A stretch of DNA of 64,000 nucleotides from Glaciozyma antarctica PI12 (lineage: Eukaryota; Basidiomycota; Microbotryomycetes; Kriegeriales; Camptobasidiaceae). Every line of letters begins with the position of its first letter. The first letter of the stretch is position 1. The stretch lies in NCBI GenBank assembly GCA_002917775.1, contig KZ627147.1, positions 484,843-548,842 on the forward strand. Direction: 5' to 3'. Position numbers and translations under genes: made by a program. The notes below the pieces were generated by a model that saw nothing but the letters and a program-made list of their open reading frames with translations, did not search any database and was not told where the DNA came from. This document shows positions 44,473-54,295 of the stretch, in pieces.

Positions 44473-45756
44473 CTATCGCTTCCTCCGCTTCACCGCTCCT
44501 CCCTTCTTCTTCTTGCTCATCTCCTTCCAGTCCTCCAAATCGCTGTCGTCAATAGTAAAGAAGATTTCGTTACAGGCGGCGGAGCGTCTTTCCTCGTCCT
44601 GCGCATGGAAGGCGCCAGCGAAGCGAGCGAGCGAGTTAGAACTGAACGCACCTCATCCTTCTCGGCGAGGAAGCTCCAGCCACCCTCCTTGAAGAACTCG
44701 TACGGGTCTTCGTTAACGGTCTTGAGAATCGCCGACCAGGTGAGGTTGACGGGTCCCTCGGTGTAGCGGATGTCGACCGAGCTGCGCAAAAAGGCGTCAG
44801 CGACGAGAGCTTCGCAGGAAGCGAAAGAACGCACTCTAGCCACTCCTTGACGTTGTCGAGCTGCCCCGACGGGATCGTGTTGATGTGGATCGGCGTGCGC
44901 GTAAAGTCCTGGAAGACGAAGACCATGTCAAAGCTCGTGAGGCCGTGCTGAACGCGCTCGAGATGGGCGACCTCGATCTCGTTGAGAGTGAAGACGAGGA
45001 AGGGCGGTTCGGTGAGGAAGACGAGGGTGTCGGTGGTGGGCTGGAGGAGGACGTTGGAGCGGAAGGGGACACCGAGGAAGCCGAGCTTGCGGGAGGGGAT
45101 GTCGACCTCGACGCGTTCATCAGACTGCGCGAAGAGTAAGTCAGCACGTCATTCGCTGATTCGAGAAGGAGGAGACGAGGACGCACAGCCTCGGAAACCT
45201 TGTCGGCGAACGCCTCAAAGCACTGGTTCAAGTGACGCTTCCGCTGCCGTTCAAGCTTTGACCTAGCTTCGCCCGGCTGGTTCTGGATCGCTGCGTTACT
45301 GTTCTTGTTCGTTGGCTTTTTCGAAAGCTTCCTGTAGAACTGGATGTCCTCGACCTTGGTCGTTCCGACGAGGATGGGATGTTCGAGGTGAAGATGGAGG
45401 ATGACGACGCGCTCCTTGTCGCAAGGCTGGAAGAGCAGATGCTTGACGTTGCTGAAGAGGATGTCTGGCGAGTGTCGAGGTCAGTAGCGAACGTTGAAGT
45501 GGAGCTGAGCGAGTGTACCGATCTTCTGGTCCGACTTGACCGACGGCTGATAGCGAATGCCGTTCGAGTGGATCTCGACGTTGCCAGACTGATTCTTTCC
45601 GTCGACGGATGGTCGAGCATGAACGGTGAAGAGCTTGACTGGTTCCTGTCCTGCTCAATTCATCGCAAAATTAGCGAACTCGCCCGCGACTCGAAAAGCG
45701 AACGCCACCCACCCATGAGCTCGACGAGCCTGTCCTGCTCGACGACGTCGGGCTTC
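44473..45756 (-). repeat. Inverted duplicate of the SPT16 3' part
   Basis: This block matches SPT16 at about 52424-53540 in protein sequence and intron positions but on the opposite strand, about 7 kb away. Divergence is moderate: conservative replacements throughout, with the linker after the middle-domain entry rewritten. The copy is therefore not recent. The last exon no longer resembles the parental acidic tail. Confidence 0.85.
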
Positions 45757-47146
45757 ATCGTCCTCGCCGCACTCCTCAAAACGTCGTCCATCTTCTGCTC
45801 CAACTCGGCGCGAATGTCGGGGAGCGCGGTGGTCCAGGCGGCTTGGTCGCAGACGGCGTCTTCGAGTTCCCAGAACGGCTTGACAGTCTCGAGATGGACG
45901 AGGAACATGAGGGCCGATGGAACATAGCTCCAGACGAATTTCGAGCGCTTGAGGATCTTGCGAAGCTCGCTGGTGAGGTGCTGGTCGTGGATGAAGAGGC
46001 CACAGTCGTTCTTGCGCTCCTCGCGAGCGATTGCGAGCTCCTGCTCACGGCGAGACTTGCGATACTCCTCGATAGAAGCGGGGAAGGAGCTGAGCCCAAC
46101 CTGCAGGCGAGAGACGACCGTCAGGAACTTGCGATCTGGCAGAGAGCGAAGAGCAACACGCACTTCCGTCCGTGATGGCTTCGGGTTTGGTGACGAGAGG
46201 AGACTTCGCCCATACGTCGTCGAAGCTGCGAGAAGGAAGTGTAATCAGCGAACGCACACCTGCACAACAGCGGCGTGAGCTAACTCCGAGTGAGGCCAGC
46301 CAGCTTCGAGAAGTCGACGCTCGATCCTGCGCGTGCGAAGGTCAGTGGCGCTCTCGGTTTCGGCAAGTGACAAACGTACTCGTCCTTCCTCGTCGCACGA
46401 ATCCCGTCCTTGCACATCTTCTCCTGAGACTTCTGATCCTCGAACCAGCGACGAAGAGCTTCGGTATCCTGCGCGCGCGAGCGATGAGCTAACGAGCAAC
46501 TGCGAGCGGAGAAGGACGCACCTGATCGTACTTGCGCAGGTAGGCTTTCCTTTCGTCCATGTACGCCATCGGCTCCGTCTTGCACGTCTGCGAAAGAAAC
46601 CGCACCAGAGCCTGGCAGCTGCGTCCATAAATGAACGAAGCGTACTCCATCTCGCTCATGTTCCCAGCCACCAAATCAGGCAGTCCAACCATCCTCCTCG
46701 CCGCGATCCAGAGACGATCAGCAGACGGATCTGTGAGGAGGTCTTTGAGGCCTGTCGAGGAGAGGGCGAGGGCGTGGCTGAGCAGGTCGCTAGATCCGAG
46801 GTGCGAGTAGGTCTGCGAGAGTCATCAGCTCCGCAACCGAGAACACAGGACGTTGCACACCTCATAAATGATCTCGACTGGCATTGTCGTGAACCGAGAG
46901 AGGGCGCCCTGCTTCCCCTTGACGCGCGAGAGAGGGTTGTTCGTCCTCGCCTTCTTCTTCGTAGGTTCCTCTGAGATACAAGGAGATAGAATGAGCGTCG
47001 CACCGACTGCGTTAAGTCGAAAGCCGCACCTGCACCATCCTTCGCTTGACGACTGCCACGGAGTCCATTCGGGGAGCGCCGCTGCTCGCGTTGTGCGCTG
47101 CGCTGGAGGAGTTGGCGGTGGAAGGAGACTTGCTGGGTGGAGCCAT
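44473..47146 (-). CDS. Chimeric gene: Cys-motif F-box protein fused to the C-terminal third of Spt16
   Basis: ATG at 47146 ([20 protein letters not shown]) leads to [18 protein letters not shown] and the F-box MPVEIIYE. The family regions [39 protein letters not shown] and [20 protein letters not shown] follow. At about 45750 the sequence switches to Spt16: [29 protein letters not shown], the Rtt106-like middle domain ([20 protein letters not shown]) and [16 protein letters not shown]. It stops at 44473-44475 with a short basic tail instead of the Spt16 acidic tail. Introns in the Spt16 part match the parent. The CxxC segment of its F-box relatives is missing; GRSCQ joins directly to the TCKTEP region. 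Near 46055-46065 the frame is shifted by a four-base length difference from the paralogs, so a single product is not assured. Confidence 0.8.
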
Positions 47147-47788
47147 TCCTGTGGACGGCGTGCTGACCTGGCCGAAGAGAAAGAGTCGAAGGGCTCGGAC
47201 CTCGGCCAGTGGCTCGCGGGCGGCGGAGCTTCGCACCGCGTCTCTCGCAAGCGGTGTGAGAAAAAGCACCAGCTTTGCTGGAAGAGAAGCACCTTGCACA
47301 GACTATCTGCCTCAGTTCCTTATGCTTAGCGAGCTTCCCTCAGTATTCTCCCATCTCCAGATCTCGCTCCCAGCCCCTCCTCGACTGCAAGCCATGCAAG
47401 CCCGCCACCTCGGTAGAGGGAGGAGGTGAGCATGGCCAGCAGGGTACATTGAGAGGGGGAGAGGGAGCGCAGAAAAGCGAGAGGGCGTGAGATGGTGGGG
47501 AACGCTGCGAAGCGAGAGGGCGTGCGTCGGTTTCGCGCAGTCGTCGGCGGGTGGGTCCCATGCTGCTCTCGTGCCTGTCCGTCTCCCTCCAACTTCCTCC
47601 CCGGGCTCCCGCATAACACTCACTCCAGCAGTCCCAGCACGTTCCCCTCCCCCGCCCCCGAGCGAGCAGCAAGCAGAGCACAACCACGCAGCCCATCCCA
47701 CGCAGCCCATCCCGAGCGAGCAGCATCCCAAACAGAGCCACTCCAGCGCAGCTCCGAATCCAGTACAACACGATTCTATCCCTGCACT
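47147..47788. other. Intergenic, promoter of the chimera
   Basis: Contains a short tandem repeat of CCCANCCCA-type units near 47690-47725. No gene is supported. Confidence 0.4.
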
Positions 47789-48418
47789 CTACTCCCTCAA
47801 CTCCCAACCTGCACCCACATCAGCTCCTCCCCCACCCCAACGCGAAAGGGCAGACTCACTAACTCCACACCCACACCCTCCCTTATCACTCGCATGAGGG
47901 TTCCCCTTGATCCTAAAGCTGGACCCAATAAGTTCCGTCGCATAATCGATCGTCGAACCCGATATCAATCCGAGCGATGAGTGGTCGATGAGCAATCGGG
48001 CGGTGGAAGCGGGGGGTAGGAACAAGCTGCGCCTTCGTCAGCTCAGGAACCACGGAGCGGGGGAGGGGGCGTACTAGTCATCTTCCTCGCGCTGAGCGGT
48101 CACTTCCATCTTGTATTGATACCCGTGACATCCCCCGCTCTCGACGCTGACTCGTAGGGAGAGATCGGGGTTAGAAGCCTGTGCCTGCGCTCTGGCTATT
48201 TGCTGCGTGGGGGCGTTAGCAGTGGCAGGAGGGAAGGGGAAAGGGCGTACGGCGATGGCTGAGTCGGTGAGGTCGATCGTGGCGTCTCCTTCGAGGGGTT
48301 CGTCTGGGGTGAGAGTGGGGGGTTCGGCGTGGATGATGAGGGAGCGGGTCGACGTGAAGGGGAGGCGGGTGAGGGGTCGGGAGAGGAGGCGTGCTCGTGT
48401 CAGCAGTTGGAACGACAT
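47789..48418 (-). CDS. ISA2: Mitochondrial iron-sulfur assembly protein ISA2 (HesB/IscA family)
   Basis: ATG at 48418 starts an Arg/Ser-rich mitochondrial presequence (MSFQLLTRARLLSRPLTRLP). The A-type carrier domain contains the three conserved cysteines: SGGCHGYQYKM, and GGCGCGVSWEL at the C-terminus. Between them lie LIDHSSLGLISGSTIDYATE and SSFRIKGNPHA. Four exons are used. The final intron splits VS and WELRE, which end at 47789-47791. ISA2 works with ISA1 and IBA57 to build mitochondrial [4Fe-4S] clusters for aconitase and radical-SAM enzymes. It is head-to-head with SPT16. All key cysteines are present. Confidence 0.93.
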
Positions 48419-48926
48419 CGTCTCTTGAGGGAGGAGCGAGAGAGGAAGAGGAAGAGGAAGGGCCGAGCAACCAGTCGGCTCAGCGCTAAGTTAATTCGAG
48501 ACTACATATTTACTTACTCGAATTGGGCTTATTACAAACTTTGAAGTAGTAAATTTGAGGGCTTGGGACGCGACTTCCTCTCGATTCGACTCCGCCCGCC
48601 ACTCTCTCCCGCGAGACCAGTCAATCTCAGGAACAAAGAGTGAGTCACTCTCCCTTCCCCCCGACCCCCAGGCGCGCAACGAGACACCCCAGCCGACCTC
48701 GCGAGGGGAGGCCAGCGCGAGGTGACGACCGCGCTAGCATCACCCTACGCCTCTCTCTGGCCAGCGCCGACCTCGCCCAGAGTAGCGGGTGGGTGTTGGC
48801 GCACGGCTGGCCCGCGCCGACTGAGCGCACGAGGTCTCCAGCCTGCTCGCCCCCCGAAGGACTCCCATCGCGTCGTTCTGTCGAACCACGCTGACTCCCT
48901 CCCTCCTCCCTCCACAGCTTGGCAGG
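48419..48926. promoter_or_regulatory. Divergent promoter region of ISA2 and SPT16
   Basis: An AT-rich block at 48490-48560 stands out from the GC-rich surroundings and is a candidate core promoter. The SPT16 leader sequence occupies the right part. Confidence 0.4.
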
Positions 48927-51900
48927 AGTACGTCCTTCTCTCCCTGCTCAGCGCGACTGAACACGCCAACTGACTCCCCTTCGCGCGCAGTGTCTGACGT
49001 CTCCATCTCCTCCCCGACGTTCCATCGACGCGCGTCTCACCTCTTCGACCTCTGGGCCGTACGTCCCCCCGCTCCCTCCCCCGCGCGCCCGAGCTCACCC
49101 CTCCTCCCTACCGCGAACAGAAGAACGAGGAAGACTCGACGCCCTTACCCACCCTCTCTCACCTCCTCATCGTCGCCGGGAACTCGGACGAAGAGAACCC
49201 CTACCGCAAAGGTAGTGCCGTCCAGGTACATCGTCTCCCCTACGAGGTAATGCGTGAGCTAATGGGGAGAGCAGACCTACCTCCTCGGCTACGAGTTCCC
49301 CAGCACTCTCACTCTCATGTCCCCCCGGAAGATCACTTTCGTCGTCTCAGCTACAAAGGGTACGTCCACCATCCTCCCGCGAAGGATGTAGCTGATCTGT
49401 GTATGCAGCAAAGTTACTTCAACCGCTGTTGACGGCTCCCGAGGGGGCGGAGGGGGTCGATGTCGTGCTGCTGGTTAGGAGCAAGGATGAGGAGCATAAC
49501 AAGGGGTTGTTCAAGACGGTTTTGGAGGGGATTGGGAGTGGGGTGAGTGAGGCCCTGGTTGCTGGGTGCGCGTTGTGGGATGGTGAGGAGCTGATGGCGG
49601 AGGTGGGAGGGTCTTGTCGAGGACGATGAGCTGGGCGCCTCTACTGAAGAGGCGCACTGCCGTCGTTGCCCTTCGTTGAAGTTCTCTCATCGTTGCTTCG
49701 AGGGTTCAGGCCTGCATACCGGAGGGAGGAATACAGGAGTGTAGCAGCGCGAGGGGATGGCGATTTCGTGCGCTCTCACGCGAGTAGGAACGCACGACGC
49801 TATGGTCTCGCAATCGCACGCTGCCCCGCTCCCAGACATACTCGCGTCGCTGGATTCGGCTGGCGAGAGAGCAGGCGACACGGGACTTACAGCGGTGCGA
49901 GGGTCTTCGCGATGGCGAAGACCCGCCTCGCGGTAAAGTTTGTGACGTTGTCTGCTCCCATGCGCTCTGCGAAGAGTCGGAAGCCGGCACAGCTCCAGGA
50001 CACGGTGGGTGTGAGATCCTCACGCTTTTTGTGATGAACTCAAGCCTCCTGTAGTCTTGGTTCAGGCGTGGCTTCCTCTGCGATGCCAGGCGCGAGGTTA
50101 GCAGCGAAAGGGAGAGACGGAGCGGGCATCGAGCTGGCACATCGGCGGGTGGACGTTCTGGCGTCGCTGGACCGGCTCCCTGCCGTGTAGTGGTTCTGAG
50201 ATGGCCCGTTCCGTTTTGCTGTCGAGGGGAACGTTTGCTGTGGCGCAGCGCGAGCTGGACGCACCCTCTTTGGTGGCTGGAACTGCTTCGTCTGGAAGCG
50301 GTACGGTTACCTAACCAGGGTGCGATCTTGAGCGCGTTGAGCTGGCGCGATGCTGAGGAAGATGCGCTGGGGAAGGGAGGGACCTCCCCCTCGGCTTCGC
50401 CCTCGACACCTGCTCGAGCGATACCCGAGCTCGCCACTTGAACGCCAACATACTGACTAACTTGAATATGCAGACGATGATTGGTACGCTTCCCAAGGAC
50501 AAGATGGTCGGCAAGTTCGTGCAAGAGTGGACCGCCGCCGTCGCTTCCTCCGACATCGACATCAAGGAAGTCGACGCCGCACCGGGCGTCTCCGCTCTCC
50601 TCGCCGTCAAAGACGAGGACGAGATCGTGCGTCCCTCTCCTCGCTCTCTGCATCGCGTACTCACTTCCTCTCGCAGCGCAACGAGATGCACGCTTCCAAG
50701 ATGACGAACCAGCTTATGAGCCACTTTAGCGATGTCATGTCAGGCGATATCGATTCGGGCAAGAAGGTTACGCATGAGCAGCTCGGGGAACAGATCGAGG
50801 CGAAGCTTGAGGATTCAAAGTTCTGGCGCAAGCTCGAGCTCGGAGATGGGGTGCGTTCCTTTCTCCCTCCTCGTGGCGAACTGGAACTGATGCGCAGCGG
50901 TAGTTCGAGACGGGGTTCGGTGATTGGTGCTACAGTCCTATCATCCAGTCGGGAGGGAATTACGACCTCAAGTCGTCGGCGCAGACGGACGACCAGCGTC
51001 TCAAAGCCGGCGTGATCCTCTGCTCGCTTGGGATTCGCTACAAGTCGTACTGCAGTAACGTCGGTCGTACCTTCCTCATCGATCCCGACGCGGTACGTTC
51101 CTTCTCGTGATGCGGTACGGTGCGATGAAGGCTGATGGTGTTCCCGAGCGCAGAGTCAGGAGAAGAACTACCTCTACCTCGTCGATTTGCAGCAGTACGC
51201 ACTTAGCGAGTTGAGGGAGGGCGCGATTGCCAGGGACGTCTACAACAAGGTCGTCGAGAAGATCCAGAGCGAGCGAGAGGACTTGACGCCTTACTTCACC
51301 AAGACCGTCGGTTTCGGCGTGCGTTCCTTTCGTTCGTTCGTGAGCTTTCGCTGACGGTGGCGAGGGTAGATGGGCCTTGAGTTCCGCGATGCGGCTTACA
51401 CGCTTGGGCCCAAGTGCACGAGGACGATCAAGAGCAACATGATCTTCAGCGTCACGCTCGGGTTCAACAACATCCCTGACCTCAAGACGGGCGCTACGTG
51501 CGTTCTTCTCTCCCAGCGGTGTTTTCGTGGACTGACGCATCGTTTTCGTGCAGGTACGCCCTCTCGCTTATCGACACCGTCAAGGTCGGCAAGAACGGCT
51601 CGTCGGTTCTTTCGGAGGGAATGAAGGCCAAGGACGAGGTCATGTTTTACATGGAGGTTTGTCGGGCTTCCTCCCTCTCGAGAACGTCGCTAACGAGCCG
51701 CTCAGGAGGAGGAGAAGAAGCCGAGCAAGTCCGCTCGCTCCAAGGACACCAAATCCCCTCGCAAAGCCGCCCCCACAACAGTCGTCAAGTCCAAGCTCCG
51801 TGGCGAAGGTCGCGAGGTCGATAGCGAGGCTGCGAACCGCCGGAAGCAGCATCAGAAGGACTTGGCGATGAGGAGGCAGGAGGAGGGATTGGCGAGGTAT

Positions 51901-53877
51901 TCTGAGGATGGAGGAGCGGGGAAGGGCGCGAGGGAGAAGCAGTGGAGGAGGTTTGAGGCGTATGCGAGGGAGAGTCAGATGCCCGAGACGGTCGCTTCGC
52001 AGAAGGTGAGTTCTTTCGTGCACGGTTTCGAGGAGGGAGCTGATGAGGGCGTAGATTGTCGTTGATAACCGACGAGGAGCGATCATCCTTCCTATCAATG
52101 GATTCGCGGTCCCGTTCCATATCAACACGCTCAAGAGCGCCGTCAAGCAGGAGGAGGGCGACTTTACCGTTCTGCGACTCATGTTCACGACGCCTGGAGC
52201 GATCACGGGCAAGAAGGAGGACACGGCACGTCCTCGCCTTTCAATCTGTTCGACCTAAGCTCACTCGTCAACGTCGCGCAGCCGTTCGAGGATTCCAACG
52301 CTACTTTCATTCGCGGCATCACCTACCGCAGTACCGACTCGTTCCGGTTCGCCGAGATTCACAAGGAGATTACCGACTTGAAGAAGGCGGCGACGAAGAA
52401 GGAGAACGAGAAGAAGGAGATGGCCGACGTCGTCGAGCAGGACAGGCTTGTCGAGCTCAAGGGTGCGTTGACATCACTTTTTCAGCGAGGTGTGACTGTG
52501 CTGACGCGCGAGCAGGCAAGCGACCCGTCAAGCTTACCGACGTGCAAGTTCGACCGTCTTTCGACGGAAAGAAGCAGTCGGGCGACGTCGAGATTCACTC
52601 GAACGGTATTCGCTACCAGTCGTCGATGAAGTCGGACCAGAAGATCGGTGCGTCGCTCGCTCAGCTCCATTTCGACGCTCGTTACTGACTTTAACGCTCC
52701 CCAGACATCCTTTTCAGCAACATGAAGCATCTGCTCTTCCAGCCTTGCGACCAGGAGCTCATCGTCGTCCTCCACATCCACCTCAAGAACCCGATCCTGA
52801 TCGGCAAGAAGAAGGCCAAGGATATCCAGTTCTACCGCGAGGCGTCGGACGCGTCGTTCGACGAGACTGGCAACAAGAAGCGGAGAAAGAACTACCAGGA
52901 CGAGGACGAGCTGCAGTCGGAGCAGGAGGAGCGGAAACGTCGGATGGACCTCAACAAGTACTTCAAGGCGTTTGCTGACAAGATTGCCGAGGCTGTGCGT
53001 TCTTGTCTATGGTTTTCGATGCGGCGAACGACGTACTGACTCGCTCTTCGCGCAGTCTGATGGACGTATCGAGGTCGACATCCCCTTCCGCGAGCTCGGC
53101 TTCCTCGGTGTCCCCTTCCGCTCCAACGTCCTCCTCCAGCCCACCACCGACACCCTCGTCTTCCTCACCGAACCGCCCTTCCTCGTCCTCACTCTCAACG
53201 AGATCGAGGTCGCCCACCTCGAACGCGTTCAGTACGGCCTCAAGAACTTCGATATGGTCTTCGTCTTCCAGGACTTTACGCGCACGCCGATTCACATCAA
53301 CACGATCCCGTCGGGGCAGCTCGACAACGTCAAGGAGTGGCTAGAGTGCGTTCTTTCGCTTCCTGCGAAGCTCTCGTCGCTGACGCCTTTTCTCGCAGCT
53401 CGGTCGATATCCCCTACACCGAGGGACCCGTCAACCTCAACTGGTCGGCGATTCTCAAGACTGTCAACGACGACCCGTATGAGTTCTTCAAGGAGGGTGG
53501 TTGGGGCTTCCTCGCCGAGAAGGACGAGGTGCGTTCTTTTCGCTTTCGTCGCTCGCTCGCTTTGCTGACGCTTTTCTCGCGCGCAGGACGAGGGAGGATC
53601 TTCCGACGGCTCGAGCGAAGGCAGCGAGTTCGCCGCTTCCTCCGATGGCGCCGCATCGTCCGACGACTCTGGCTCCGACTTTGACGACGACGCATCTGGG
53701 GACAGCGGGTCCGAAGCGAGTGGCGGAGCGTCTGGCGAATCGTCGGGAGATGATTGGGACGAGGCGGAGGCCAAGATTATTAGGCGGGAGAAGGGTGGAG
53801 GAGGAGGAGAGTCGGATTCGGATGGGGGGAAGAAGAAGAAGAAGGGAGGAGCGGCGGTCAAGCAGAAGAAGAGATAG
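48927..53877 (+). CDS. SPT16: FACT complex large subunit Spt16
   Basis: The start codon is split: A at 48927, an intron 48928-48990 (GTACGT donor, CTGACT branch, GCGCAG acceptor), then TG TCT GAC, giving [20 protein letters not shown]. The N-terminal aminopeptidase-like lobe ([47 protein letters not shown]) precedes the dimerisation and middle domains ([40 protein letters not shown]). The protein ends in a Ser/Asp/Glu acidic tail and a Lys-rich end, with TAG at 53875-53877. FACT handles H2A-H2B during transcription and replication. About fifteen introns are short, except one of 931 bases (49543-50473). Exon 5 ends GIGSG and exon 6 begins TMIGTLPKD, in frame. Confidence 0.95.
49543..50473 (+). 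other. Oversized SPT16 intron with hairpins
   Basis: It spans 931 bases, against about 50-65 for the others. It has a GTGAGT donor and a CTGACTAAC branch just before ATGCAG. It contains two perfect hairpins: an 8-base stem at 49635-49655 and a 10-base stem with a 4-base loop at 49901-49924. The octamer GACGATGA occurs at 49622-49629 and again at the 3' splice site (50473-50480). No gene within it was recognised. Confidence 0.7.
52424..53877 (+). repeat. Parental SPT16 block of the inverted duplication
   Basis: The similarity to the chimera begins at the codons for [11 protein letters not shown] and continues exon by exon to the KDE codons near 53530. The acidic-tail exon beyond is not conserved in the copy. 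Confidence 0.85.
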
Positions 53878-54295
53878 GTGCTTGGGGGGTTTGAATCGAA
53901 TGCATGTTTCTGTTTTCGAGGTGTCGAGCTACTGCTGTGAACGCCTTTGCACATTTACGCTTCGCTCTCGCGAACGAGAGGAGAGTTGAGGAGTTGAGGA
54001 AGCAGCTTCGGTGAAGCCGGCGCAACAGGGCTAGGTCCCGCCCCTCCTCCCGTTCCCTCCGACCATCACGTCGTCCGCAGCAAGCGCCCAGCTAGTCCCC
54101 GAGTGGTTCCGCCCACCGAATCTCAGTACACCACCAGCCCCAACTCCCCCAGCGCAGCGCCCTCGCGAGCAACTTCGAGAGCGCAGGTCCCTCGTCGAAC
54201 TCGGTGGCGGGAGACGCGGCGAACGTCGGCCCAGGTGCATCGGTCTTTCTCTACACTGTGAGGAGAGCTAATTACGCTTCTTCCTGGCCCGCCAG

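Noticed and set aside
49622-50480. Transposon insertion in SPT16 flanked by an 8-base target duplication
   Set aside because: The repeated octamer is there, but no terminal inverted repeats or transposase were found. Removing the block does not leave a frame-compatible acceptor, so an insertion is not proven.
49706-50653. A long minus-strand open frame of over 300 codons across the large SPT16 intron
   Set aside because: It has no ATG at its start and no recognisable domain, and it runs into SPT16 coding exons. Long chance frames are common in this GC-rich sequence.
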